DNA from: an uncultured Prevotella sp.
Lineage (GTDB): Bacteria > Bacteroidota > Bacteroidia > Bacteroidales > Bacteroidaceae
Reading direction: 5' to 3'
DNA: 64,000 bases
Assembly: GCA_900551055.1 (NCBI GenBank)
Contig: URUK01000008.1
Span: 26,752-90,751, forward strand
A program made the position numbers and the translations under genes. How positions within the stretch are numbered: the stretch's first letter is position 1; every line of letters begins with the position of its first letter. The notes under the pieces were generated by a model that was given only the letters and a program-made list of their open reading frames with translations, had not been told where the DNA came from and made no database searches. This document shows positions 43,669 through 52,677 of the stretch, one piece after another.

Positions 43669-44538
43669 ATGGCTGAAAATCGTAAAACGGGCATGCAAGG
43701 ACGCAATTCGTCTCATGGAAAGCGTAGGCGTAATGCAAGGCGGCGCGGCAACCGTGTCGGTTCTTTCCATGCCTCCATGCTCCGTTGTCCACGATGGGCA
43801 TGGTGGCTGGGTGGATTGGGCGTGGCCGCTTTTTACGTCTGGATATTTTATTACGTTTTTGTAGGGCCTTTCGGCTTCAGGTGGAGGGCTTTGTATGGAG
43901 ATGCCAAGTATCCCGAAGGCTATGAAATCCGTGGCATAGACATCAGCCACCATCAGGGAGAAATTGATTGGGAATTGTTGCGTAATGCAATGATAGAAAA
44001 ATGTCCGATACGCTTTATCCTGATAAAGGCTACTGAAGGCAAGAGCATCCTCGACCCAATGTTCAATGAAAACTTTGCCCAAGCAAAGGATTATGGTTTT
44101 ATAAGAGGGGCGTACCACTTTTGGAGTAACAAATCGTCGGCTCGGGAACAGGCGTATTTCTTCTTGGAAAATGTCGCGTTGCTTGACGGGGATTTACCAC
44201 CTGTGCTTGACATAGAGAACAAGCCTAAAGACGTAAGCGTTGAGGATTTCCAGCGTGACGTGCTTACATGGCTTCACATTGTTGAGGACAAATACCATGT
44301 GAAACCGATAATATATACATATTATAAGTTCAAGATGAACTATCTGAACGCACCCGTCTTTGATGACTATCCTTATTGGATAGCCCATTATTATGTTGAC
44401 AAAGTGGAATATCCGGGCGAATGGAAGTTTTGGCAGCATACTGATGCCGGTCGTCTGCCTGGAATCAGCGGATATGTAGACTTCAACATATACAACGGAA
44501 GTTATTATGATTTGCGCAAACTTACAATTGGCAATTGA
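43669..44538 (+). CDS. Glycoside hydrolase family 25 lysozyme, membrane-anchored
   Basis: A 289-residue protein. A very basic N-terminus (KRRRNARRRGNR) and one membrane helix (about 44-65) precede a GH25 muramidase domain. Catalytic-site signatures are RGIDISHHQGEIDW (D91), FILIKATEG and PPVLDIEN (D181, E183). GH25 enzymes cut the MurNAc-GlcNAc beta-1,4 bond of peptidoglycan. With the positively charged side inside, the catalytic domain would face the periplasm, so it may serve in wall remodelling. It starts just after the phosphofructokinase terminator and converges on prmA. Confidence 0.93.
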   Translation: MAENRKTGMQGRNSSHGKRRRNARRRGNRVGSFHASMLRCPRWAWWLGGLGVAAFYVWIFYYVFVGPFGFRWRALYGDAKYPEGYEIRGIDISHHQGEIDWELLRNAMIEKCPIRFILIKATEGKSILDPMFNENFAQAKDYGFIRGAYHFWSNKSSAREQAYFFLENVALLDGDLPPVLDIENKPKDVSVEDFQRDVLTWLHIVEDKYHVKPIIYTYYKFKMNYLNAPVFDDYPYWIAHYYVDKVEYPGEWKFWQHTDAGRLPGISGYVDFNIYNGSYYDLRKLTIGN

Positions 44539-44568
44539 ATTGTAAACGGTTCGTGTCGCTGTACATTG

Positions 44569-45468
44569 TTATTGTATTTTGCCAATCGTTTCAAACCTTA
44601 ACATGCACCAGCCGTTCTTTGTTGTTTGCTTGGTTAAGCTAAGGTTTAATTCTTTTGCATGATTTATCAGTAAATCAGCGTCTTGCAAGTAAAATCCGCT
44701 TAGGAGCAAGATGCCTCCGTCTGCCATTACATTCCTGAATGCAGCCATGTCCGTCAGTAGGATGTTGCGGTTGATGTTGGCTAAAACAATGTCGAATTTT
44801 TTGTCTATTGTGCTCAGAAGGCTGGCGTCACCGTGTTTGATGTCTATATTGTTGATGCCATTGAGGCTGCTGTTGTGTCTCGTGTTTTCTACGCTCCATT
44901 CGTCAATGTCGTATGCTGTCACTTCTTGTGCACCGAGCTTGGCCGAAACGATAGACAGTATGCCGGTGCCACAGCCGCAGTCAAGCACGTTTTTATTTTG
45001 CATTTCGGCGTTGAACAACTCGTTTACAATCATGAATGTTGTTTCATGTCCACCTGTGCCGAATGCCTGTTTAGTGTCGATAGTTATGTCGATAATGCCG
45101 CTTGTAGCTTGGCCGGTAGGGTGCATAGGGTCGTGTATTACGCATTTGTCCTTTATCCATATAGGTTCAAATCCATGTTCTTCCCATGCCTCGTTCCAGT
45201 TCTTGTCTTCTACGTTTTTTGTTGTATGGGTGATGACAATACCTTCAAAAGGGAAGGTTCTGGTGCATGAATTCAATGCGGTTTCATTGAATGTGCTTGC
45301 TTGTACGTAGCCGGTTACGGTATTTATATCACTGTCTTCAAACGCTTCATAACCGATATTTCCCAAGCATTCGCATAGCACGTCCTTGGCTGCTTGAATT
45401 ATTGTTTCGTCACAAGTTTCACCTTTATTGTTGTAAGTTAAGGTGAATATTGTTTCCAGATATTTCAT
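44569..45468 (-). CDS. prmA: Ribosomal protein L11 methyltransferase
   Basis: PrmA trimethylates ribosomal protein L11 with SAM. The class I methyltransferase core has NVLDCGCGTGILSIVSAKLG (about 165-184), the acidic AYDID and the catalytic-site LANINRNIL (NxN-type motif). The N-terminal substrate-recognition domain (about 1-75) includes GYEAFEDSD. At 299 residues it is normal. The start at 45468 is set by MKYLETIFT and lies behind a -7 box at 45489-45496. Confidence 0.94.
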   Translation of the reverse strand: MKYLETIFTLTYNNKGETCDETIIQAAKDVLCECLGNIGYEAFEDSDINTVTGYVQASTFNETALNSCTRTFPFEGIVITHTTKNVEDKNWNEAWEEHGFEPIWIKDKCVIHDPMHPTGQATSGIIDITIDTKQAFGTGGHETTFMIVNELFNAEMQNKNVLDCGCGTGILSIVSAKLGAQEVTAYDIDEWSVENTRHNSSLNGINNIDIKHGDASLLSTIDKKFDIVLANINRNILLTDMAAFRNVMADGGILLLSGFYLQDADLLINHAKELNLSLTKQTTKNGWCMLRFETIGKIQ

Positions 45469-45488
45469 ATACTTGTTAAATTCTTCTG

Positions 45489-45496
45489 CAAATGTA
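45489..45496 (-). promoter_or_regulatory. -7 box of prmA
   Basis: On the minus strand this reads TACATTTG, 20 bp upstream of the prmA start at 45468. Confidence 0.5.
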
Positions 45497-45561
45497 TAAA
45501 AAATAGGGGAAAACCTACTGTCTTTTAGGGTTTTTCCGTATTTTTGCATTAAAGTATATTG

Positions 45562-45569
45562 TACTTTTG
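45562..45569 (+). promoter_or_regulatory. -7 box of the Trp/Tyr-rich protein gene
   Basis: TACTTTTG matches TAnnTTTG, 37 bp before the chosen start at 45607. It rules out a start at an earlier in-frame codon near 45559. Confidence 0.5.
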
Positions 45570-45606
45570 TAAAGTAAAAATGATTATATTGGAGGTGGAT
45601 ATGGAC

Positions 45607-46476
45607 ATGAAAAAGATTGTTTTTGTAACGACTTTCGTAAGTCTTTTGCCGCATGATATTATTGCGCAAGACGATATGTATTTCACGCCGAAGAAAACAG
45701 ATAAGATTGAAACCGTGCAGGAGCAGCCCAAGATGTATACAGGCTCTTTTAGGGATGTTGACGAATATAACCGTCATGGGCGGTTCGCAGGTGTCAGTCC
45801 GGAAGTTGATTTGGACACGTTGTACAGTGATGTGGTGTTTTTTGATGCTGATACGTCAACTGTAGCAGGCGATACAATCTTGGTAAGCGACGGGACGGAT
45901 GCTACCGATTATGCTTACGACCCGTCTGAAGACTATGAGTACAGCAGGCAGTTGAGCCGGTATGACGATTATTATTGGCATGACCCTTGGTATTATGGAT
46001 GGTATGGCTATGGCCCGTATTGGTACGGACGTCCGTACTGGTATGCCGGCTGGTGGTACGACCCGTGGTATGATCCTTGGTTCTATGGTTGGCATCGTCC
46101 GTGGGGATGGTATTATTCATGGTATTGGCCGGTTTCTTATCACCGTCCATATTACGGTGTTACGGGCACAAGCAACCACGGAAGGCCATATCGTCACGGA
46201 AGTGTCGGAAGTGGTAATTTCAAAGGATATCGTGGAACAAATAACCGCGTAAACAGCAATCGTAACAATTACGACCGCGATAATAACAGGACAAATTATA
46301 GCAACCGTTTTCGTGGCAACCGTCAGAACAATTTTAACAGGAACAATTATCAAAGCCGCCCGTCGTACAACAATTCGTTTGGCGGTAGTCGCAGCGGAGG
46401 CAGCTTCCGTGGTGGAGGTTCGTTTGGTGGCAGCCGTAGCGGAGGAGGCGGTGGCGGTTTCCGCGGACGCCGGTGA
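45607..46476 (+). CDS. Secreted low-complexity protein, Trp/Tyr-rich middle and Arg/Gly/Asn-rich tail
   Basis: A 289-residue exported protein (MKKIVFVTTF signal, cleavage near IAQ; ATG at 45601 is an alternative). Residues about 30-110 are acidic. About 115-185 are a dense Trp/Tyr/Pro/Gly block, for example YGWYGYGPYWYGRPYW. From about 185 to the end the chain is basic, rich in Arg, Asn, Ser and Gly, ending GSFGGSRSGGGGGGFRGRR. Relatives with the WY block occur in Bacteroidetes without known function. Such composition suggests an adhesive or phase-separating surface material. It lies upstream of the FadL-type porin. Confidence 0.75.
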   Translation: MKKIVFVTTFVSLLPHDIIAQDDMYFTPKKTDKIETVQEQPKMYTGSFRDVDEYNRHGRFAGVSPEVDLDTLYSDVVFFDADTSTVAGDTILVSDGTDATDYAYDPSEDYEYSRQLSRYDDYYWHDPWYYGWYGYGPYWYGRPYWYAGWWYDPWYDPWFYGWHRPWGWYYSWYWPVSYHRPYYGVTGTSNHGRPYRHGSVGSGNFKGYRGTNNRVNSNRNNYDRDNNRTNYSNRFRGNRQNNFNRNNYQSRPSYNNSFGGSRSGGSFRGGGSFGGSRSGGGGGGFRGRR

Positions 46477-46571
46477 AATTTTAGCGGATAAATGTTTAAT
46501 TAATGTACTAATGATTGTGGCAGAAGGCAGCAGACAATGTTGCCTTCCGCCAAATTCCAACTGAAAAAATT

Positions 46572-48152
46572 ATGAATATGAAACGGTTAACATTGATATT
46601 TGCTTCAGCTATTGCAGCTGTATCTCTTTATGCCCAAGAAACTTACGAGAATGCCAATATTGCAATGGAAGATTTGAATGGTACGGCGCGTTATGTCGGT
46701 ATGGGTGGAGCGATGGACGCTCTTGGAGCTGATATTTCCACCATTGCGACCAATCCGGCAGGCATTGGCTTGTTCCGTCATTCAACTGCCAATGTTTCGT
46801 TTGGCTTTGTTTCGCAACAGGAAGGAAGCGGCTTTGCCGGAGTAGACAAGACAAACATGAGTTTTGATCAGGCCGGTTTCGTTTATGCACGCCGTACAGG
46901 GCGCAGCTCGTTCCTTAACTTTGCGTTCAATTATCATAAGAGCCGCAATTTCGATTATATCCTTTCTGCCGCCGGTGCTTTGAACGGAGCGTCGCAAAAC
47001 AAACTTTCCTACATGAAAGGTGCGGAGGGCTTGTTTAGCATTTATGATAATAGCGGAACATTCATGGCCGACGACAATACTTTCAATCAAGTCGACTATC
47101 TTTATTATAATGCGTTATTGCCAGATGACAATGGCGACTTTTACTTCAATAACGCCAACGGTTACATGTTTAACCGCGCAAATTCCGGCTACATCGGGGA
47201 GTACGATTTCAACATAAGCGGTAACATAAACGACCGCGTGTACCTTGGTTTGACTTTTGGCATAAGCGATGTCAATTACAAGGGGTATAGTGAATACACC
47301 GAGACTCTTGTTGATGCGGCCGGGGGAAGCATCGGTAATGTCATGATGGCCGATGAGCGCCGTATAAGCGGAACGGGCTTTAATGTAAAGGCGGGAATAA
47401 TCTTCCGTCCGATAGAAACATCTCCGTTCCGTGTCGGCCTTTCAGTTGCAACGCCGACATGGTATGACCTTACAACGTCCAATTATACTGTATTGCAGAA
47501 CAATTCCAATGTCGGCATGTACGATTCTGGAAATATCGGTGAAAGCTACGATTTCAAACTGTATACTCCTTGGAAGTTCGGCGTAAGCCTCGGCACTACC
47601 TTCGGCAATTACCTCGCTGTAGGCGCAGGGTATGAATATGCTGATTATGGCAGTCTTGACAGTCGTGTCAATACCGGCGGCGGATATGACTGGTATTATG
47701 ACGAGTATTATGAAAGTTCGGCAAGTGACCGCAACATGAACAGGCATACCGAGAACACGTTGAAGGGTGTCAGCACATTTAAAATCGGTGCAGAGTTCAA
47801 ACCCGACAGCAAATTGGCTGTCCGTGTAGGTTACAACTATGTTTCGCCGATGTACGAGAGCACTGGCTATAAGGACGTTACGCTTGATTCGCCCGGTACA
47901 TATTACACATCTTCAACCGATTATACGAATTGGAAGGCTACAAACCGCTTTACTTGTGGCGTTGGTTACAATGTGGGCAAGTTGTCTCTCGACCTTGCTT
48001 ACCAGTATTCGGCGCAGAGTGGTGACTTCAGTCCTTTCACAAGTTACTATGCTTCGGTTGAAGATTCTCCAGAATATGACAATATCTGCAATTCCGTGAA
48101 AGTAGACAATAAGCGCCACCAGCTGTTGTTTACGCTTGGATATCATTTCTGA
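46572..48152 (+). CDS. Outer-membrane transport protein, OmpP1/FadL family
   Basis: A 526-residue beta-barrel protein with a signal peptide (MNMKRLTLIFASAIAAVSLYA, cleaved before QETYENA). The mature N-terminus ARYVGMGGAMDALGADIS and TNPAGIGLFR are the hatch/plug signature of FadL-type channels for hydrophobic compounds. Alternating strand patterns continue to the C-terminal LLFTLGYHF, ending in the Phe typical of barrel proteins. ATG at 46578 is an alternative start. A strong terminator follows 20 bp after the stop. Confidence 0.9.
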   Translation: MNMKRLTLIFASAIAAVSLYAQETYENANIAMEDLNGTARYVGMGGAMDALGADISTIATNPAGIGLFRHSTANVSFGFVSQQEGSGFAGVDKTNMSFDQAGFVYARRTGRSSFLNFAFNYHKSRNFDYILSAAGALNGASQNKLSYMKGAEGLFSIYDNSGTFMADDNTFNQVDYLYYNALLPDDNGDFYFNNANGYMFNRANSGYIGEYDFNISGNINDRVYLGLTFGISDVNYKGYSEYTETLVDAAGGSIGNVMMADERRISGTGFNVKAGIIFRPIETSPFRVGLSVATPTWYDLTTSNYTVLQNNSNVGMYDSGNIGESYDFKLYTPWKFGVSLGTTFGNYLAVGAGYEYADYGSLDSRVNTGGGYDWYYDEYYESSASDRNMNRHTENTLKGVSTFKIGAEFKPDSKLAVRVGYNYVSPMYESTGYKDVTLDSPGTYYTSSTDYTNWKATNRFTCGVGYNVGKLSLDLAYQYSAQSGDFSPFTSYYASVEDSPEYDNICNSVKVDNKRHQLLFTLGYHF

Positions 48153-48172
48153 ATTGCAAAAACGAAATCGAT

Positions 48173-48216
48173 AACATGGCTGAAAGCAGTTATGCTTTCA
48201 GCCATGTTTGTTTTTA
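48173..48216 (+). terminator. Intrinsic terminator after the FadL-type porin gene
   Basis: A perfect 16-bp stem, 48173-48188 with 48193-48208, has a 4-nt loop and is followed by TGTTTTT. It is one of the strongest terminators in the window. Confidence 0.88.
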
Positions 48217-48269
48217 ATGTTAGGGATATGTCATTTTATACGGCTTAGCGAAAAGAGGTTGAATACGGA

Positions 48270-48357
48270 GCGAAAGACCTTCTTTTGCATTGCAGTTGGC
48301 TGTATATTGCACGCTGAAATGCCGTATTTTACAACGTATTGAATATCAGGACGTTAC
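48270..48357 (+). repeat. 22-nt-period intergenic array 7
   Basis: Four 22-nt units start at 48270, 48292, 48314 and 48336. Unit 1, core GCGAAAGACCTTCTTTTGC, is clear; units 2 to 4 are increasingly eroded. It lies between the porin terminator and the ileS promoter. Confidence 0.68.
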
Positions 48358-48385
48358 GTTATGTCATACTTGCGCCTTTGCTTTA

Positions 48386-48473
48386 GCCGTCAAAACGGTG
48401 TCTTAAAGCCGTCAAAAAGCTTCGTTTAGGCCATCCAAACAATGCGTCTTGGCGGCTTTAATGCAGTGCTACA
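48386..48473 (+). repeat. Second, divergent 22-nt array (7b)
   Basis: Four 22-nt units start at 48386, 48408, 48430 and 48452. They share GCCGTCAAAA at the head and a TCTTAAA or CGTTTAG tail, a different core from the CAAAAGGCC-type units but with the same period. It follows array 7 after 28 bp. Apart from the terminator, arrays and promoter I see nothing else in 48153-48644. Confidence 0.6.
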
Positions 48474-48572
48474 GTAGTCTGTTTAAGCATTTTGGGGAAA
48501 CGAGCTTTGCGCCAAGTCCGTTTTCGTGCCGCCAGCGAGAGCCTTAATAGATTCAAACTTTTACGCAAAGTT

Positions 48573-48603
48573 TTTGATATAACGATTTTTTTCTTTAACT
48601 TTG
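48573..48603 (+). promoter_or_regulatory. Promoter of ileS
   Basis: TTTG (48573-48576), a 19-nt spacer and TAACTTTG (48596-48603) make the clearest Bacteroidetes promoter in the window. The start codon is 41 bp downstream. Confidence 0.8.
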
Positions 48604-48644
48604 CGCCTCAAATAATCACGCATATAAATTAAGGTAATATAGAT

Positions 48645-51600
48645 ATGTCCAACAAATTTGCCGAACATAAAGGTCTCGACTTGACCGCTACTAACAAGTC
48701 GGTATTGGAGGAATGGAGCAAGAACGACGTGTTCCGTAAATCTGTAACAGAACGCGAGGGATGTCCTCAGTTCGTATTCTTCGAGGGGCCTCCCTCGGCC
48801 AACGGCCATCCCGGCATCCACCATGTGCTGGCACGTGCCATAAAGGATACGTTCAACCGCTACAAGACCATGAAGGGCTACCAGGTTCACCGCAAGGCAG
48901 GCTGGGACACTCACGGGCTGCCCGTAGAGCTTGGAGTGGAGAAGGAGCTTGGCATAACAAAGGCTGACATCGACAATAAGGAGTCTGACAAGTATATCTC
49001 TGTTGAAGACTATAACAAGAAATGCCGTGAGAACGTGATGAAGTTCACAGCCGAGTGGCGCGACCTAACAGAAAAGATGGGCTATTGGGTTGACCTCGAC
49101 CATCCCTACATCACGTATGACAACAAGTATATAGAAACCCTTTGGTGGCTCTTGAAGCAGCTTTATGACAAAGGCCTGCTTTATAAGGGCTATACCATCC
49201 AGCCTTATTCGCCGGCGGCGGGCACGGGCTTGTCGAGCCACGAGCTTAATCAGCCTGGATGTTACCGTGACGTCAAGGACACCACGGCTACGGTCCAGTT
49301 CCTAATGAAAGACCCGAAGCCGGAGATGACAGGGTGGGGCAAGCCTTATTTCCTGGCTTGGACGACCACACCGTGGACGCTTGCGGCCAATTCGGCTCTC
49401 TGCGTAGGCCCTAATATCGATTACGTAGCCGTGCAGACTTACAATCCTTATTCGGGCGAACCAGTGACGGTTGTCATGGCAGAAGTCCTTTTATCGTCAT
49501 ATTTTAATCCGGAAGGAAGCGGTGCAGACTTGGCCTCTTACAAGAAAGGCGACAAGGTTATACCTTATAATATAATAGCGCATTACAAGGGAACAGACCT
49601 TGTAGGCATGCACTATGAACAGTTGCTGCCAATGATTAGTCCGATGGAAGACGGAGCGTTCCGCGTAATCCAAGGCGATTATGTCACCACGGAAGACGGT
49701 ACAGGCATTGTACACATAGCTCCGAATTTCGGTGCAGACGACGCACTTGTAGCCAAGAAGGCCGGTGTGCCGCCCATCGTGCTGGTTGACAAGAAAGGCA
49801 ACCAGCGCCCGGTGGTAGACCTTACTGGCAAGTATTACGTAGTTGACGACCTTGACGAGGCGTTTGTCAATAAATATGTCAATGTTGATTTGTGGAACAA
49901 GTATGCCGGACGTTATGTCAAGAACGCATACGATGAGAATCTTACCGACAAGGACGAGACGCTTGACATTACCATCTGCATGGACTTGAAAGCGCGCGGC
50001 ATGGCGTTCAAGATAGAGAAGCACGTACACAACTATCCGCATTGCTGGCGCACGGACAAGCCAATACTTTACTATCCGCTTGACAGCTGGTTTATCCGTT
50101 CTACCGCTTGCAAGGACAGAATGGTAGAGCTGAACAAAACAATTAACTGGAAGCCGGAAAGTACTGGTACCGGGCGATTTGGCAATTGGCTTGAGAACCT
50201 TAACGATTGGAATCTCAGCCGCAGCCGTTTCTGGGGAACACCGCTTCCCGTATGGCGCGACGAGGACGGAAACGAGACTTGCATCGGTTCGCTGCAACAG
50301 CTCTATGATGAGATAGAGAATAGTGTTGCAGCCGGGCTTATGCCATCAAACCCGTTGAAAGACAAGGGATTTGTGCCCGGCGATTATTCGCAGGCGAATT
50401 ATGACAAAATAGATCTCCACCGTCCGTATGTTGACAATATCATACTTTGCAGTAAGTCAGGCAAACCGATGAAGCGCGAGACTGACCTGATTGACGTGTG
50501 GTTTGACTCCGGCAGCATGCCTTATGCACAGATACACTATCCGTTTGAAAACGCCGATGCGGTAGACAAGCGCACTGCATTCCCGGCCGACTTCATAAAT
50601 GAAGGAGTAGACCAGACGCGCGGATGGTTCTTCACCCTGCATGCCATCGCAACGATGGTGTTTGACAGTGTGGCGTTCAAGAACGTGATTTCGAGCGGCC
50701 TCGTGCTTGATGCGAAAGGCAACAAGATGAGCAAGCGGTTGGGCAATGCTGTTGACCCGTTCGATACAATCGAGAAATACGGTGCCGACGCAGTTCGTTT
50801 CTACATGTTGACAAACTCGTCTCCGTGGGACAACTTGAAGTTCGACCCGAACGGAGTTGACGAAGTGCGGCGCAAGTTCTTCGGCACATTGTACAACACA
50901 TATTCATTCTTCAGCCTATATGCGAATGTCGACGGGTTCGATTATTCGCAGGAAGAGGTACCTGTATCGGAGCGTCCAGAGATTGACCGGTGGATATTGT
51001 CGGAGCTTAACACCCTTATTAAGGGCGTTGATGGTGCTCTCGCCGATTATGAACCGACAAAGGCCGGACGACTGATTGATACTTTTGTAAATGATGACCT
51101 GAGCAACTGGTACGTGCGTCTTAACCGCAAACGTTTCTGGGGCAAGGAGATGGACAAGGACAAATTGTCAGCTTACGAGACACTTTATACGTGTCTTGAA
51201 ACCGTCGCAAGACTACTTGCTCCGTTCTCCCCGTTCTATGCCGACCAGTTGTATATGGACTTGACAAAGGCCACCGGCCGTGGAAACAAAATGTCAGTGC
51301 ATCTTGACAAGTTCCCCGAAGCGGATGAAAGCCTGTTGGACAGCGACCTTGAGGCCCGCATGAAGATGGCTCAGAAGATAACGTCCATGGTGCTTGCATT
51401 GCGCCGCAAGGTCAATATCAAAGTGCGCCAGCCGCTTCAGTGTATAATGATACCGGCGGTTGACGATGTCCAGAAACGGCATATCGAGGCCGTGAAAGGG
51501 CTTATAGAGAATGAGATCAATGTGAAAGAGCTGAAGTTTGTCGAGGGTTCGGATGTGCTTGTAAAGAAAGTGAAGTGCAATTTCCGCACCATGGGCAAGA

Positions 51601-52076
51601 AGTTCGGCAAGCTGATGAAGAGCATCGCCGCGAGGATGGATGCGTTAGAGCAGGCCGATATCGTGGCCTTCGAGAAAGCCGGACAAATCCAGTTCGATGT
51701 GGACGGGCAGGGTGTTACGGTTGAACTCTCTGATGTTGAAATCATCAACGAGGACATTCCGGGATGGCTCGTGTCAAATGACGGTAATCTTACTGTGGCT
51801 CTCGAGGTTGAACTCAATGACGAGCTGCGCAATGAGGGTATGGCGCGCGAACTGATAAACAGAATCCAGAACTTGCGTAAGGAGTGCGGGCTGGAGATTA
51901 CCGACCGTGTAAATGTGACAATATCTCCTGACGACCGTGTGGCTTCTGCCGTGGAGGCGTTTGCCGTGTACATAAAGGGGCAGGTACTTGCCGATAGCAT
52001 TGTTATTGCTGAAAACGGCGGTCATGAGGTTGACTTGGATGGTTTCAATGTGTTCATAGATGTCACCAAGGCATAA
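48645..52076 (+). CDS. ileS: Isoleucine-tRNA ligase, type 2
   Basis: An 1143-residue class I synthetase charging tRNA-Ile. The usual HIGH signature is replaced by GIHH (residues 57-60 in SANGHPGIHHVL). The second signature GNKMSKRLGN is intact, and the CP1 editing domain carries TTPWTLAANSAL and DGTGIVHIAP. The length, the long C-terminal domain and absence of the zinc-finger end place it in the eukaryote-like IleRS2 type, which is usually insensitive to mupirocin. It has its own promoter and is followed by a dksA-like gene after 62 bp. Confidence 0.97.
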   Translation: MSNKFAEHKGLDLTATNKSVLEEWSKNDVFRKSVTEREGCPQFVFFEGPPSANGHPGIHHVLARAIKDTFNRYKTMKGYQVHRKAGWDTHGLPVELGVEKELGITKADIDNKESDKYISVEDYNKKCRENVMKFTAEWRDLTEKMGYWVDLDHPYITYDNKYIETLWWLLKQLYDKGLLYKGYTIQPYSPAAGTGLSSHELNQPGCYRDVKDTTATVQFLMKDPKPEMTGWGKPYFLAWTTTPWTLAANSALCVGPNIDYVAVQTYNPYSGEPVTVVMAEVLLSSYFNPEGSGADLASYKKGDKVIPYNIIAHYKGTDLVGMHYEQLLPMISPMEDGAFRVIQGDYVTTEDGTGIVHIAPNFGADDALVAKKAGVPPIVLVDKKGNQRPVVDLTGKYYVVDDLDEAFVNKYVNVDLWNKYAGRYVKNAYDENLTDKDETLDITICMDLKARGMAFKIEKHVHNYPHCWRTDKPILYYPLDSWFIRSTACKDRMVELNKTINWKPESTGTGRFGNWLENLNDWNLSRSRFWGTPLPVWRDEDGNETCIGSLQQLYDEIENSVAAGLMPSNPLKDKGFVPGDYSQANYDKIDLHRPYVDNIILCSKSGKPMKRETDLIDVWFDSGSMPYAQIHYPFENADAVDKRTAFPADFINEGVDQTRGWFFTLHAIATMVFDSVAFKNVISSGLVLDAKGNKMSKRLGNAVDPFDTIEKYGADAVRFYMLTNSSPWDNLKFDPNGVDEVRRKFFGTLYNTYSFFSLYANVDGFDYSQEEVPVSERPEIDRWILSELNTLIKGVDGALADYEPTKAGRLIDTFVNDDLSNWYVRLNRKRFWGKEMDKDKLSAYETLYTCLETVARLLAPFSPFYADQLYMDLTKATGRGNKMSVHLDKFPEADESLLDSDLEARMKMAQKITSMVLALRRKVNIKVRQPLQCIMIPAVDDVQKRHIEAVKGLIENEINVKELKFVEGSDVLVKKVKCNFRTMGKKFGKLMKSIAARMDALEQADIVAFEKAGQIQFDVDGQGVTVELSDVEIINEDIPGWLVSNDGNLTVALEVELNDELRNEGMARELINRIQNLRKECGLEITDRVNVTISPDDRVASAVEAFAVYIKGQVLADSIVIAENGGHEVDLDGFNVFIDVTKA

Positions 52077-52138
52077 TGTGGGCGTATGACTGTTCTGTTT
52101 GCATGTAAAAAGAACATTAACTTTAAAACAAATATATT

Positions 52139-52519
52139 ATGGCAGAAAAAACACGTTACAGTGATGAGGAGCTTGAAGAGTTCAGGGGAATCATCAACGA
52201 GAAGCTTAGACTGGCTCGGCGTGACTATAACCAGATGATGAAGACGCTGATGAATGCCGATGGCAACGACGTTGACGACACGTCGCCAACGTATAAGGTG
52301 CTTGAAGAAGGCAGTGCGACGCAGACCAAGGAGGAGCTTATACAGCAGGCCAGCCGCTTGCAGAAGTTCATACAAGGGCTTGAGGCCGCTATCGTAAGGA
52401 TAGAGAACAAGACTTACGGTGTTGACCGTATAACGGGCGAGCTTATACCGAAAGAGCGTCTTCGTGCCGTTCCGCATGCTACGCTCAGCGTTGCGTCGAA
52501 GAACGCCCGGAAGAAGTGA
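52139..52519 (+). CDS. TraR/DksA-family protein lacking zinc-finger cysteines
   Basis: A 126-residue protein with a coiled-coil helical hairpin (about 8-90, with acidic tip NDVDDTSP) followed by a DksA-like C-terminal segment TYGVDRITGELIPKERLRAVPHATLS. In classical DksA this region holds four zinc-binding cysteines; here the whole protein has none. DksA proteins enter the RNA polymerase secondary channel and alter rRNA and stress promoters with ppGpp. The cysteine-free form is common in Bacteroidetes. It lies between ileS and lspA. Confidence 0.88.
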   Translation: MAEKTRYSDEELEEFRGIINEKLRLARRDYNQMMKTLMNADGNDVDDTSPTYKVLEEGSATQTKEELIQQASRLQKFIQGLEAAIVRIENKTYGVDRITGELIPKERLRAVPHATLSVASKNARKK

Positions 52520-52677
52520 GCAGTAAAGAAGAACAGTAACTTGAAACAATGGAAATGATGGGAGGTTGGACTTTATTGACTGCCTGACGGATTACGTTAA
52601 AGTATTTCTACGGCATGGTGGTTGTGATGTCCAATTTCCCATAAGTGTTTTATGTTAAAAGTATATTGTCCGTAAGG

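Noticed and set aside
43255..44118. Minus-strand frame of 287 codons across the phosphofructokinase-lysozyme junction
   Set aside because: It spans two real plus-strand genes and their terminator and has no family signature.
45469..45777. Upstream extension of prmA by 103 codons
   Set aside because: It crosses the divergent promoters and the start of the Trp/Tyr-rich gene; the family N-terminus begins at 45468.
49497..50297. Minus-strand frame of 266 codons inside ileS
   Set aside because: Shadow of the ileS reading frame; no known family and no promoter.
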